Assembly (NCBI RefSeq): GCF_043290135.1
Contig: NC_134700.1
Coordinates: 79,233,000-79,296,999 of the forward strand
Length of the DNA stretch: 64,000 nt
Source of the DNA: Rhipicephalus microplus
Taxonomy: Eukaryota > Arthropoda > Arachnida > Ixodida > Ixodidae
Direction: 5' to 3'
The notes under the pieces were generated by a model. It saw only the letters and a program-made list of their open reading frames with translations, was not told where the DNA came from and did not search any database. Shown in pieces: positions 47,494 through 58,334 of the stretch. The number at the start of each line of letters is the position of its first letter. The first letter of the stretch is position 1. Position numbers and translations under genes: made by a program.

Positions 47494-48798
47494 ATGGCAA
47501 GCCAGCCCCCGAAGAAGGCGCTAGCCTTCGACGTAGTCGTCCCCGAGCGTAGTCGTCCCCGACGTCTTCGGGACTAGTCCCGAAGACGTCGTTGACGCGA
47601 CGTCTTCAATAGTAGGAATCAAAGAGGTCTACTGTGTACAGCACTTTGGAGGCCGGCATTACCAAGTCACCGTTAAAAGTGAGGCCGCTGTGGCTCAAAT
47701 CGTCGGCGCGTCCCACCTCATCATCAGAGGAGAGCGCGTTGCTCTCGTACCCTTGGGACCCCAAGTCACTCAAGTCACCGTTATGTTCCTGCCGTGCCGC
47801 GTCCCCAGCGAGGTCCTCACGCAAGCATTGTCTCTCTATGGGAAGGTGCTGCACATCAGCAGAGGACTCATGGGATCGCGCCCAACCGTGACCACTGGGA
47901 CGTGATTCGTCCGGATGAAAATGAAGACATCGTCGCTGGTGCCCAACTACCTCAAGGTCACTGGCCATCGAATGACCTGTGACTATAAAGGGATCCAGCG
48001 AGTGTGCCGTCGATGTGGAGACAGCGGGCACTTCCGCATGAATTACACAGCTCCGTTTTGTGGAAGGTGCGGCGTTTACGGCCATGACGGGAAGGGCTGC
48101 TCGCTGCCGTGTCGCCGTTGTGGTGACCCGCATGCCACCGTCGCCTGCACCATCAGGCCGTCGTATTCCGAGGCGGCCTCCAAGAATTACCCGCCACTTC
48201 AATCAGGCAAGAATAAGGACGTCGTATCATTGACGCCAGGCCCGGATATTTGCCAGGACGAAGTTGGGTGCATCAAAATGCCACACCAGACGCCACACCA
48301 AACGCCCACAGCGTCTCCAGCCAGCCCTGACCAGGCAGCCCCTCAAGGTGCGGATGATCCATCTAGCGGCCCGCGACCAGTGGTGGTTCCCACAGAACCA
48401 CAGGTCGAGCCCTCACCAGAGGAGGCGCCACTCGGCGAACGTGTCGCAGATGCTGACGTGATATATGTTGCTACCCCATGGCTGCTCAGTCGTCAGTTAG
48501 TCCTCCTATCATTGAAGAGACTTTGTCTCAATGTGACGAGGTTTCCATCAACGAGGACACGAGCAGTACTAGGAGCGACACGGCCCTGCAGATAGACACC
48601 GACAGCACTCCAAGCGAGATCAGTCGGGACAGTTTTGACGAATTTGTGCCATCTTCACTCAAGAGCCTCGGCACCAAGCGCCAACGAATATCAAGCAGCG
48701 ACTCGGAGGCCCCCAGCAGAGACAGAAGTCCCCTGCGGACTTCGATGCGTCCCCGGAAGCCCCGCGCTTTCGGGGGGTCACCTGGTCGTAAGAAGTGA
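47494..48798 (+). pseudogene. ORF1 (zinc-knuckle RNA-binding protein) of the Tx1-like LINE
   Basis: Begins MASQPPKKALAFDVVVPE. A tandem duplication of 16 bp (47531-47546 and 47547-47562) shifts the frame. The original protein resumes beside a 30-bp palindrome (47561-47590) and reads VYCVQHFGGRHYQVTV, then VMFLPCRVPSEVL. An in-frame TGA lies at 47903-47905. Three zinc-knuckle-like motifs follow: CRRCGDSGHF, CGRCGVYGHDGKGC and CRRCGDPHATVAC (about 48007-48150). A second frame change near 48470 leads to the acidic/Ser-rich end (SDSEAPSRDRSP) and the stop at 48798. The protein would coat LINE RNA; this copy is non-functional. Confidence 0.8.
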
Positions 48799-48878
48799 TT
48801 AAGCTGCTTGCGGGGCACCCGCCGCCACGTCTGTCAGAACTGTGAGTCTGGTATCCAAATTTTTCTTCAGTGTTTACG

Positions 48879-51800
48879 ATGGTTACCACATTGAATATTA
48901 TTTCCTTCAACGTAAAAGGTTTTCGCAGTCCGGTAAAGCAGGCCGAGGTGATTAGTGTAGCCTGTGCTGCAAATTGTGATGTTTTATGCCTGCAGGAAAC
49001 TAATTTCTTTTCACTATCCAACGTTAAGGCTTTTAAACACAAGTTTAACTTAGATTGCTATTTTTCTTTCGCTACAACTCGTTTTACGGGAGTAGGCATC
49101 ATTATATGTAATCGGGCTTTATTGAGAGGTAATCACGTTGTTTATGACGGTGTCGGTAGAATTATTGCTCTAGATTGTACCTACTTTTCTTTTCGACTGA
49201 GGATACTATGTGTGTATGCGCCTGCACAAACCGGACAGTCTAATGAGTCTTTTCGAAATTTGCATGTTTTTTTCCTTGACGGTCGTCATGTAATTCTAAT
49301 TGGAGACTTTAACTGTGTACCAAATACGCGATGCGATGTACAAGGTCCTGGCTGGGGTCGGTCTGCTTGGAATTCACGTGAGCTGCGACGCCTTGTCCAG
49401 CACTTTTCATTGCTGGATGCGCATAATGTCCTACACGGGAATACTTTTGTTTGGACATGGCGCTGCGGACACTCCTCCAGCAGACTCGACCGGGCTTATA
49501 TTCCACAAGCTTTGGAGACGTTTGCCTCCGACTTACGTGTTCCGCCCATCCCACCTTCGCCTGTGTACATCTCTGACCATCGTCCGATTCTATTAAAACT
49601 AAAAACTCCATTTTCTTTTTCGGAGAAACCATGGCGTCTTGATGTTCGCGTCCTCCAGGACGCGCGCTCTCGCTCAAATTTGTCCCGTGCAATACACGTG
49701 TCACTCGCTGCGTATGATTTATTTGATTGGGATGCGCTTAAAACGCAGTGGCGCCTGCACGGCTTAGTTGAAGGGCGTTCCCTTCGTCGTCACGTTTCTG
49801 AGGAGCTGGCCGATACTGCAGCGAAGTTACGCATCGCATTGCGCGCTGAAACGCCGTCTCCCTTGATGCGAGCATGGCAACATGAATTACGTGAACGCTT
49901 CCAGCGTTTGATTGCCACCTCGTCTCTGGCGGCGGCTGCATGACGTTGTAGGCACAATCCTTGTGCCCACCCCGAGGTGCTACGCTATGAGAACCAATCG
50001 TTTTTTGGGCAGTCACAATCACCTGTTTTTACGACCATGCCGACACCACCTACACAGCCGCTTCTTAAGCGTGATCGATCTCTCTTTCTGGCGCATTTTG
50101 AAGAGATGTCATGTTCGGCCATGCGGACAAACTGTGATATAATTCCGCCTATGCTTAGAGGTTTGCCTCGCGTTCCTCGACAAGCTGCTGATTCTCTGCA
50201 CGTCCCTCCATCAGTTGAAGAGGCAAAGGCAGCGCTACAATCTATGAAACGGGGGACAGCCCCGGGGCCAGACGGTTTTCCAGTTGAATTTTACTTATCA
50301 TTTTGGAATGGGCTTGGTACTGCATTAACCGCGGTTATCCGACGATGTTTCGAGGATGGTGTCTTTCAATGAAGTTTTCGAGATGGACGCATTGTGCTTA
50401 TTTCAAAAGGTGATGCTTCTTCAGTTAATCCTGAAGATTGGAGACCTATCACGCTTCTTAACGTTGATTATAAGATATTCGCGACGGTGATCGTTGAACG
50501 TTTGAAGGCTCTGTTGAACACGCTGGTGGGTCATCACCAGGCTTCATCTATGCCTGGACGCGAAATACACAGTTTGTCCTTTACCACCCGGGATATCATA
50601 GCCTATACTCTGTCGCGATCTGCGCGTGGTCTCCTTGTGTCTTTAGACGAAGAGAAAGCATTTGACCGACTAGATCACACGTATATCTTTTAAAGTGCTC
50701 ACAGCCCTTGGTTTTCCTGGTACTTTTGTTGAATTAATTAGACATACCTACTCTGGTATAAAAAGCACACTAGTTCTAGATGGTTGGGAGAGTGCTGCCT
50801 TTTCTATTACACGCGGGGTCCGTCAAGGATGCCCCTTGTCTTCTGTTCTATTTGTCCTCAGCCTTGAGCCATTTTTGTGTGCTCTAGAAGCAGATTCGCA
50901 TGCCCGGGGTCTTGCGCTTTCCGGCAGCAGTACCGTAAAAGTAACAGCTTTTGCTGACGACATAACCCTGTACCTTGCAGATGAAGATAGTCTTTCTCAT
51001 AGCCTGCGTTTATTCTTCCAGTATGGGGACATTTCAGGTGCCGCGCTAAACCTCTCTAAATCTCGGTATTTGTTCATCGGCTATCCCAACTCCACACTTA
51101 GGTCCACATCTCTTCTTCAGCCGGCTGCGTCTCTTCGCATTTTAGGAATTCTATACAACCACTACGGCATTTGTAACTCCGTTTGGTCAAACGCCCTCGA
51201 TGAAGTAAAACAAGAAATTGAGAACGCCTGGGAATTCGACTTCCCGCTTCTTGACCGGAGGTACCTTGCGCAGACTGTGTTCTGCGGTCGCATTTGGTAC
51301 CTTTCTCACGTGGAACAGCCGCCTTTACGCATCGTGAGGTCATTGCAGTCTGCCTTGTGTTCCTTCTTTTGGTCAGGTGGCACTGAGTTGGTTTCTCGTG
51401 CGGCGTTAGGACAGCAGCGTTCTCAGGGAGGTTTTGCTTTCCCTTCGGTATCAATACGCTGCCGGCTATTGGCCCTGCGCTTCCTGTTGCGCCTCGTACA
51501 AGAAGAGGAATCCCCCGCGCGAACTCTGACATAATATTTTCTAGGCACTCACCTTCGGTATTTATTGCCTAATGTGCGCCTTAATCAGGGCCCACAATCA
51601 TTAGTACTTCCTTCGTTTTATGCAACGGCTGTCGCGTTTTTTCGTCATATCCAGTCGACCTGCCCTGATTTAGATGTGTTAGACAATTTTATCGTCCACA
51701 CAACAGCCACGTTGTTGCTCCCGTTAGTTCCTCCGGCACGCCGCACCCACTCTAGTCGTGTGTCTTGGAGCACGCTGGCGGCATCATTTCTACGTGGCCA

Positions 51801-52242
51801 CATCCGGGACTTCATGTGGCGGCTTGGGTGGGGTGTTCTTCCTACCCTTGACCACCTAGAAATGTGGAGAATGGTCCAGTCATCAACATGTCCGAACTGC
51901 TCCCTACGGGAAACAAATCAGCATGTGTTAAGGCAATGTGTCGTTGCTCGTGTTTTCTCGAGGGCTGTGCATGCAGGATTTCGTGGCCTCGGAGTAAACC
52001 GCTTTGTTTCTTCTGGACGTTGTTCTCGAGGCCGCTTTGTTTGCCTTCTTATTGTTGCTGGTGCCTACTGTTTTTGGCGTAACCGTTGTGAAGCTGTTGC
52101 AGCAGGTCGTCGCCGCCGTGCTCTCTTCCCGATTTTGGAGCCACTGTACAAAGAAATACTATCTGTGTTGTCGGAGGAACTCTTCTTTCTGGTTGAGGAG
52201 GAATGCCTTCGACACTGGTTGCCGTTTTGTGTTCGTCTGTGA
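48879..52242 (+). pseudogene. ORF2 (endonuclease and reverse transcriptase) of the Tx1-like LINE
   Basis: The likely start is the ATG at 48879. Endonuclease motifs: SFNVKGFRS, LQETNF, LIGDFNCVPN, SSRLDRAYIP and YISDHRPILL. RT motifs: GTAPGPDGFPVEFY (about 50257-50296), PEDWRPITLLN, VSLDEEKAFDRLDH, TRGVRQGCPLSSVLF and TAFADDITLYLAD (about 50947-50985). The C-terminal domain is FMWRLGWGVLPT, then CPNCSLRETNQHVLRQC, ending FCVRL at 52242. Defects: in-frame TGA at 49941-49943 and 50370-50372, a frame change near 50690, and in-frame TAA at 51532-51534. Correcting these gives a colinear protein of normal LINE length, so decay is moderate. Confidence 0.9.
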
Positions 52243-52527
52243 GAGACGTGTAAGGCTTGTTTTCAGGCCTGCCTTGTATTGGTAGGTTAATCTTTGTTTA
52301 GTACTCATACAAATACCTTGTAAATACTATGCAAATAGCTGACATATAGATCTCTACATTTCATTTGTGTGTTCTTCGTTTACCACGTATTGTGCATATG
52401 TAGACATTGTGTTTTCGTAACAATTCCTGGGTAGTTGGGTAAGTTGTGTATGTTGTGTTCCGTTTACATATGTACACATATCTTTTTGTAACAACTTTTG
52501 GTGTGTCTGTAGATGTTGTGTTCTGTC

Positions 52528-52719
52528 GAAATGTTCTGTTGGATTGTAATTGATGTTCACTGTCTGTGAGAATAAATTTCTCTAAACAACTCAACGTCAT
52601 TTCATATTCATGTTCATGTAAATGACGTCTGTTTTGTCATCATCGTTAGAGTAAGTCTAAGAAGGAAATGTTCTGTTGAGTGTTATTGACGTTTGTGGCA
52701 ATTAATTTTTTCTAAACAG
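52528..52719 (+). repeat. Two imperfect tandem copies of the LINE 3' end
   Basis: 52528-52589 and 52665-52719 both run GAAATGTTCTGTTG..., then a GT-rich middle, then TCTAAACA. Only the first keeps AATAAA. They may be tandem 3'-end units of the Tx1-like element. Confidence 0.6.
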
Positions 52720-52735
52720 AAACGGGACGGCCTGG

Positions 52736-52783
52736 TGCTCTCCCATAGTAGAGTACCAAGTGCTCTAAATTGTTCATGAATTT
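52736..52783 (-). repeat. Inverted single copy of the GAGTAC...GTACTC repeat
   Basis: On the minus strand it reads AATTTAGAGCACTTGGTACT, then CTACTATGGGAGAGC, close to the copies at 5234-5280 and 46101-46141. It lies just beyond the 3' end of the Tx1-like LINE. Confidence 0.65.
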
Positions 52784-52789
52784 CGTATA

Positions 52790-53460
52790 AACACAGGTGT
52801 GCCGATACGGATGTAGAACGATCAGCTTCTGCTAGTTCAACTCTTTTTCGTGAGAAGTTTAGCTGGGTGTCTGGTGCCCTTCGCTCGACGCCCGAAGTCT
52901 TGAGGACCAGGTGGATACAAAATTTGTCAGGGTGGGCGGACCTTTTGCCAACCTTTTGTGAACTTCCGGACTTTTGCCTATCTCCTCTAATAAAGGATTT
53001 AAAAGCTTATTATCCTTGATTAGCGTCATAAAGAATGACTGTACCCATCTTAAGCTTCCACCACAAAAAAGCAATTGTAAAGGTGGTGTGAAATACTTCG
53101 TTTTTCTCATTTTTGAGGCTTCTCAGACAAACTTCTTGAAACACCCACCTAGAATGTGTAGTACATGGAAAGTACAAAATACCTTTGCCTCATTCCATTT
53201 CTGTTTTTCGCTATTTACCCGCACTACAATCTCAATTTTGTATAAAACATTATTATGATCATTACTGTCATCAGACAGAGAGATAAAATAGGAAGGCTAG
53301 ACGGTCAACCAGACATTAGCAACCGGTTTCAGTAATAGAGCTGACGTGCCATCATCGCAAATCCAATGCGATCAAGCAAATAAAAATCATTGAAAAATAA
53401 AAAGCCGCTCTATGTCGTGCTTTCATTAGAAAATTGGGTCATCGGTGACAGCTACTGACA
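52790..53460. other. Non-coding stretch, nothing recognised
   Basis: No recognised gene, SINE or tandem repeat. Confidence 0.5.
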
Positions 53461-53635
53461 AACATCTCTATTAAACCACCGTGGGATTCACATGCTGACG
53501 CTGACATCCGAAATTTGAGCCTCGCTTGTCGGGTGCAAAAATGGACGCAGTACTTGACGGTAGCATGCCAAGTGAGGGAGCATCAACAAAAAAATTGGCA
53601 GCATATCCATGGAAAGAATGATGGAGAGTGGGGCG

Positions 53636-53826
53636 AAGCATTCGTCCGTCCATTCGTTCTCGCTTCCGTTCGTCCATGCGTCCGTCTGTGTGACCGTCGA
53701 TGCGTCCATCCGCCCGTCCGTGCGTGCGTCTGTTCGTGCGTCCGTCCCTGCGTTCGTCCATGCATCCGCCCCTGCGTCCGTTCATGCGTCCATCCATGCA
53801 TCTGTCTGTGTGTCCGTTCGTCCATC
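53636..53826. repeat. CGTCC/TGCGT minisatellite
   Basis: About 190 bp made of alternating CGTCCATG, CGTCCGTC and TGTGCGTC blocks. Cys/Arg-rich or Asp/Gly-rich frames across it are artefacts of the repeat. Confidence 0.9.
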
Positions 53827-53937
53827 TATTCAACACTCTAAGTACCACCATCTCGCATCTTTTCATAATATGTTCCCCATATAAAAGCACCACCGTCCAG
53901 CGGACATTCCAAGGACTAAACTAGAGGTGGCTCACGC

Positions 53938-54395
53938 ACACTTTCTTACGGCTTGCGCTTCGGGTCTACTTCCCACCTTTAAACGCCTCGAGTTCATGGT
54001 ATATACTAGTTCACTGTATTCATGGCACTGCGGCCTAACGCTTGCTAAACCTTTCTAAAACCAAGGGGGTTACGCCCAGCGAGTATAACGTAGCAACCTT
54101 TTTCTGTCAGATAGTGCTCAATGTACATGCCAAGGGCTGCTAATGGGAAATGAGAGACAGGAGAATTCGGCTTTTACTTTCCTACGGCTTGCGCTTCGTA
54201 TCTACTTCCCACCTTTAACCACCTCGAGTTCATGGTATATACTAGTTCATTGTATTCATGGCACTGCGGCTCAATGCTCGCTAAACCTTTCTAAAGCTAA
54301 GGAGGTTACACCCAGCGAGTATAACGTAGCAACCCTTTCTTGTCAGATAGTTCTCAATGTACAAGCCAATGGCTGCTAATGGCGATCGCAGCGTG
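53938..54395. repeat. Tandem duplication of about 230 bp
   Basis: 53938-54165 and 54172-54395 share most of their sequence, including TCGAGTTCATGGTATATACT, CATGGCACTGCGGC, GCGAGTATAACGTAGCAACC and GGCTGCTAATGG. A roughly 47-bp inverted copy of the end of the unit (the GGCTGCTAATGG...GAGAGACAG part) follows at 54418-54466. Confidence 0.85.
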
Positions 54396-54470
54396 CGCGT
54401 CAACTAAAAGCTGAATGCTCCTGTCTCTCATTCGCCATTAGCAGCCATTGACATGTACGTTGAGCATTAT

Positions 54471-57040
54471 TTTTTATTGTTCAACAACGCACAGAAGAAA
54501 TCTCCTACCGGCACCACCTTAGTGGTCAAAATGTTATACTTGGTACATACTACAATGGCTACGAGGGACGAACAGGTGTCGTTATAACGAGCTTCACCCC
54601 TGAAACGGCCGCACCACGATGACCCAGCCTCCTTATAAGTGTGGTCACCCCGCAATGCCGAACCTAAATATAGAGTTGTCACACAACCGTGTCTAACCGC
54701 AACGCTTCGGCGACATCATTGACGTGTGAGGGGTAGGATTTCGTATTTTGGCTGTTTCACGCCCATTGCACGTTCGGCGAAGGGGACGATGTGATGTCAC
54801 CTGGTGCACCTAAATGCGCTTACGTGTGCTGTTTCCTATCCAGGGGTAAGCTGCCGCCAAATGAAGTTGATTGGACCGACAACTGCACCGACTTGGCAAC
54901 TTTTTGCCCATCAGTGGTCCGTCAGTAGTTTTGATGAACCACAGCCACATTTTCTCATCCCTATTATTATCGCCATCGCGTGTGCCGAGTAAAAGTACGC
55001 AATGGTAGAAAGCTTTCATCAAAGCTGGTGTGTTTATGTGTTGCTTTGTTTTCCTACGCTTGCGTGCGTCCTCATTTTAGTCCCGTAAGTCTCAATAATA
55101 AGTACCGTCTTTTTCATTTGTTCTTGCATTGGAAGCATATCGATACACCCTCTATCTCGACAGCATTGCAACTCAGTTATAGTGCGAGAAAGCGAAGGCG
55201 GCGACATTTTTCGAGAAGTGCGGCAACGTCCCCTAGGTGCCAATTTGCATGAACCACGAGCTGTCTACATGATTGGCATGTAGAGAAACCGTTGAGCGGT
55301 AATTGATTGCCTAAAAACTAGGTAATTAAGACAAGTCTTAAGTACCTTGCATGTACTTTGACGTGTGCCGCCGCAAACGCTCATTTTCCTTGTGTCCCAG
55401 AGCCAGGAGATCACGTGGAGATGGCTTCAAATAAAGCCTTTCCAACCTCCCACCTGTTTTCACACATCGTCTGTGAATGTAGCGACCAGCACTGAAACAC
55501 ACCTGGTGAGGTCGTGACACCCAGCCAACTAATCTGGGATTGTAGAGTGGGGCCACCCTTTTCACTCTATCCTGGCTTGTCTTTCGCCGGAAGTCTTTTT
55601 CCTGCAGTCCTCTGATCTACACACCCAGATCCCCGCCACAAAGTAAGTTCTCTTCGCAATCAAGAAAATTTCTGTGTAAGTTTTTTTTATTCTGTGCGAA
55701 ACGATTAATTTGAATCCTATACTGTAACTTTCTGTATGCTACTTTTAATGTTTGATGTAATCCCTGTGCAACTTGTACAATATTACTCACGTATTTTACA
55801 AGTACAATATCCTATGCCGATTTGTACCATGAACGTTGTAAACAGAAACTGTAATTGTCTTCAGGAACCCATTCAAGCTGCCTAGAGCCGCTTTCAGCCC
55901 TTATACCATTATGGATCTTCTAGTAAAGTAAACCTTGACACGAAGAACTGTGGAGGTGGTCTGTAGCCAGAACACCACTCTCATTAAACCCTGGTCTCAA
56001 ATCAACACGACTTTTTCTCTACCTCCTCCCTCTTTCATTTTGTTCTCAATATTCCATGCTGCAGTGAGGGGTCGAAAACAGAACGCGTCAAGTTAATATT
56101 ATCACTAGTATAGTTCAGACTTGTGATGTTCCTGAATGATGACCTCAAAGCATATCTTTTCGGGCAGCCAGATTTCTGTACATCTACCTACACACAAATA
56201 AAAAGGAGCCGCTATTTCATAGTGGCTTATAACACTAACTGTAACATACAATTAAAAATATTGGCAAACTTCTCTCCTGTGCGCGAATGTATAGCATATA
56301 GCATGTCTACTCGTTTTCCGTGTGAGCTGTGAAAGATGCCTGAAAAACGTGCTCAGATATAATTGTTCTATTTATATACTTTTTCTTGTCACGGAATACA
56401 TAATAGTCTCGTTCTCTACGCTACACCGCTATATTTCACTGTTCACGAACAACCTGACACCCACGCAGTTACGACTCCCTGCTAGACTGAACAAATATCT
56501 TGTTTCGCTCTTTCCTAATTACCGGGAACACATAATTCCCTTTGAGGTTCAGAAGGGTAGGGTGACGTAGTTTTTGCTAAGGGCCGAGATGTTATAGTGG
56601 ATCTCTTGGTACAAGTCCCAGTGAACCACATGTTAAGTTTACCGTTTCTGATACCCACGAGTTTGTCTTTTTAAGTTTTCTAGCATACTCTCACGACGCC
56701 GATGGATAGAAGTAAGTCTAAGCTAAGAAGATGGGATGTGAATTATGTGTACTTTCTTCTTTTGGTGCACGCATAGATACGTCTACTCACCTTCTGTAGA
56801 CGCTATATTAGTGCGCCTTCTATAGGGCCGTTGCAGATGATTGACGGACTCTAGGAAGAATATATGAAATACGCCATGCTACAACACAACGATTTACAAT
56901 AAAGGTATACGCTGACGCGTTACTTAGAGAAATGCCCATTGACAGTCTGCGTGGACTTTAGAAATAGTGCCCAGGGATGGCAAAGTGTTCACCAGCACAA
57001 GTCAATTTAGGCATATGTCTTGCATGCGTCCGCCGACACT
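54471..57040. other. Non-coding stretch, nothing firmly recognised
   Basis: An AATAAA at about 55430 and an AAGTAAGT splice-donor-like site near 55638 lie in a moderately GC-rich block (55350-55640). Alone they do not establish a gene or LTR. The remainder is AT-rich. Confidence 0.4.
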
Positions 57041-57047
57041 GGCTCAT

Positions 57048-57290
57048 TTTCATCATTATTCTCACGCTGTTTCAGCCCCTTGCAGGACCAAAGCATCACA
57101 AAATGATCTACCATTAGCTCTATCCTGCGTGAGCTGATTTTATTTTATCACCGCGAACGTCTAGATTTTGACACTTCAACTAACTCTATGCTTTCGTATA
57201 CTGCATCACCCATTACTCGGTCTCCATTTTGTTACGCTTAGTGCACAGCTGTTTTCAGCACAGTTCATCACGTGATCAACTGAGGTTCAT
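57048..57290 (-). mobile_element. Possible degenerate RTE LINE 3' end
   Basis: CATCATTATTCTCACGCTG, then CCCCTTGCAGGACCAAAG, resembles the reverse complement of the RTE 3' end at about 42900-42950 (CTTTGTCCTGCAGTGGACG, then CAGGCTGATGATGATG). No coding motif survives. A weak match by eye. Confidence 0.35.
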
Positions 57291-57967
57291 GTATTTCCCT
57301 CATTGTCATCTAGGACATCTGCTACATATGTTTGTTTGCTTTCTGTTCCGGCTCGAGTGCTTGGTTTTATTGGTTAGAGGCACCTACGTATAGCTGGGGC
57401 TGGCAAGTCCACTCTAATTTTGACGAAGAATGTAAAATTGGTAGGGAATTTGAACCATCACATGCTCACATTGGCTGACCGTTGGTTTGAGCGAGCTAAG
57501 GCCGGCCAGCTGTTCATTGCACCAGGTAATGCTTATTAAGTTCCTGCAAGGGCTAAGTTGACATATTTGTTGCTGGCAACCAGTAGCGTAAGTTGGACAA
57601 CTGTCAGGTAGTGCCACTAACACTGGCCAGCCCTAATCATCGTTGTCCTACACTCGCGCTGTGTTGACTGTCCACAATTACGACAGGGTAAGGTATCCGC
57701 ACTTACGATATTGGATATAAACTCTATATACTGGTAAGACTCCCCTTTTACTCTACCTCTTCTATACTAGAAACACTCATACAGCTCCTAATGCTTGGCT
57801 CAGCAAAAAAAAAAAATAATTGGCACAAGAAACTCGAAAAAAAATTTGCAGATCCCACGTACAATGGGAATCACTGATATGCGAAGCACGAATGAGGAAG
57901 GTTGATATGTCAATTTAAAATCAGCACAAAAATACGAGGCGGAGGTAAGTGATGCTGTACTTGACTT

Positions 57968-58231
57968 TCATGTCATGATTATGATGTTTGAACGTGTTAT
58001 TTATTTTAGTCATCTATTCACGTCACCTGATACCAAATTTGGTACATTTGCAGCTAGCGAAACGGTCGCGAGCACGCTATGAGCGTAGGATGCAGTCATG
58101 TTTTACATGACACGAATATCATGGTTATGATGTTTGAACGTGTCACATACCTTTGTCGTCCATTCACGTTACGTAATTCCAAACTTGGTATATGTGAAGC
58201 TAGTGAAACGGCGGCGAGTGCACGTAACGTT
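57968..58231. repeat. Satellite of roughly 145-bp units, left block
   Basis: Two units (about 57968-58094 and 58095-58231) share CATGATTATGATGTTTGAAC, CCAAATTTGGTA or a variant, and AGCTAGCGAAACGG. They match the units at 60065-60660. Confidence 0.8.
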
Positions 58232-58334
58232 GACGCGCGCTCACGCTGGGCGCAGCGACGTTACGCTAGCAAAACGCGAGCACTAGGCGTTACCAGCGTC
58301 TGACGGCAAGGAAGCCAAAAAGACGTCAGGCACG

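Larger units (their letters stand above)
47494..52600 (+). mobile_element. Tx1/L1-like LINE, two ORFs, inactivated
   Basis: ORF1 (47494-48798) and ORF2 (48879-52242) stand in the usual order, separated by about 80 bp, followed by a T-rich 3' UTR with AATAAA at about 52571. The ORF2 layout (endonuclease with SRLDRAYI and SDHRP, RT with FADD, C-terminal domain with CPNC...H...C) and an ORF1 with several zinc knuckles point to the Tx1 branch of the L1 clade. Exact ends and target duplications were not identified. Confidence 0.82.
53470..54470 (-). repeat. Composite repeat: minisatellite, duplicated block, inverted end
   Basis: Three structured parts are contiguous: the minisatellite at about 53636-53826, a duplicated block of about 230 bp, and a terminal inverted segment. 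Several sub-sequences here (for example GGCAGCATATCCATGG and the duplicated block) are ones I associate with abundant tick repeats in this same order, so I treat it as one repeat of about 1 kb. This grouping is inference. Confidence 0.55.

Noticed and set aside
47606..48202. 198-residue minus-strand frame
   Set aside because: Lies antisense to ORF1 of the Tx1-like LINE, whose zinc knuckles are clear on the plus strand.
49309..49704. Minus-strand frame opposite the Tx1-like endonuclease
   Set aside because: Antisense shadow of well-supported endonuclease motifs.
53515..53893. Several overlapping frames giving Cys/Val/Arg-rich or Asp/Gly/Arg-rich proteins
   Set aside because: They run through the CGTCC-type minisatellite on both strands; the composition is produced by the repeat.
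55338..55640. Host exon or LTR with AATAAA and a splice-donor-like AAGTAAGT
   Set aside because: The minus-strand frame here has no recognised motif, and the signals are short enough to occur by chance.
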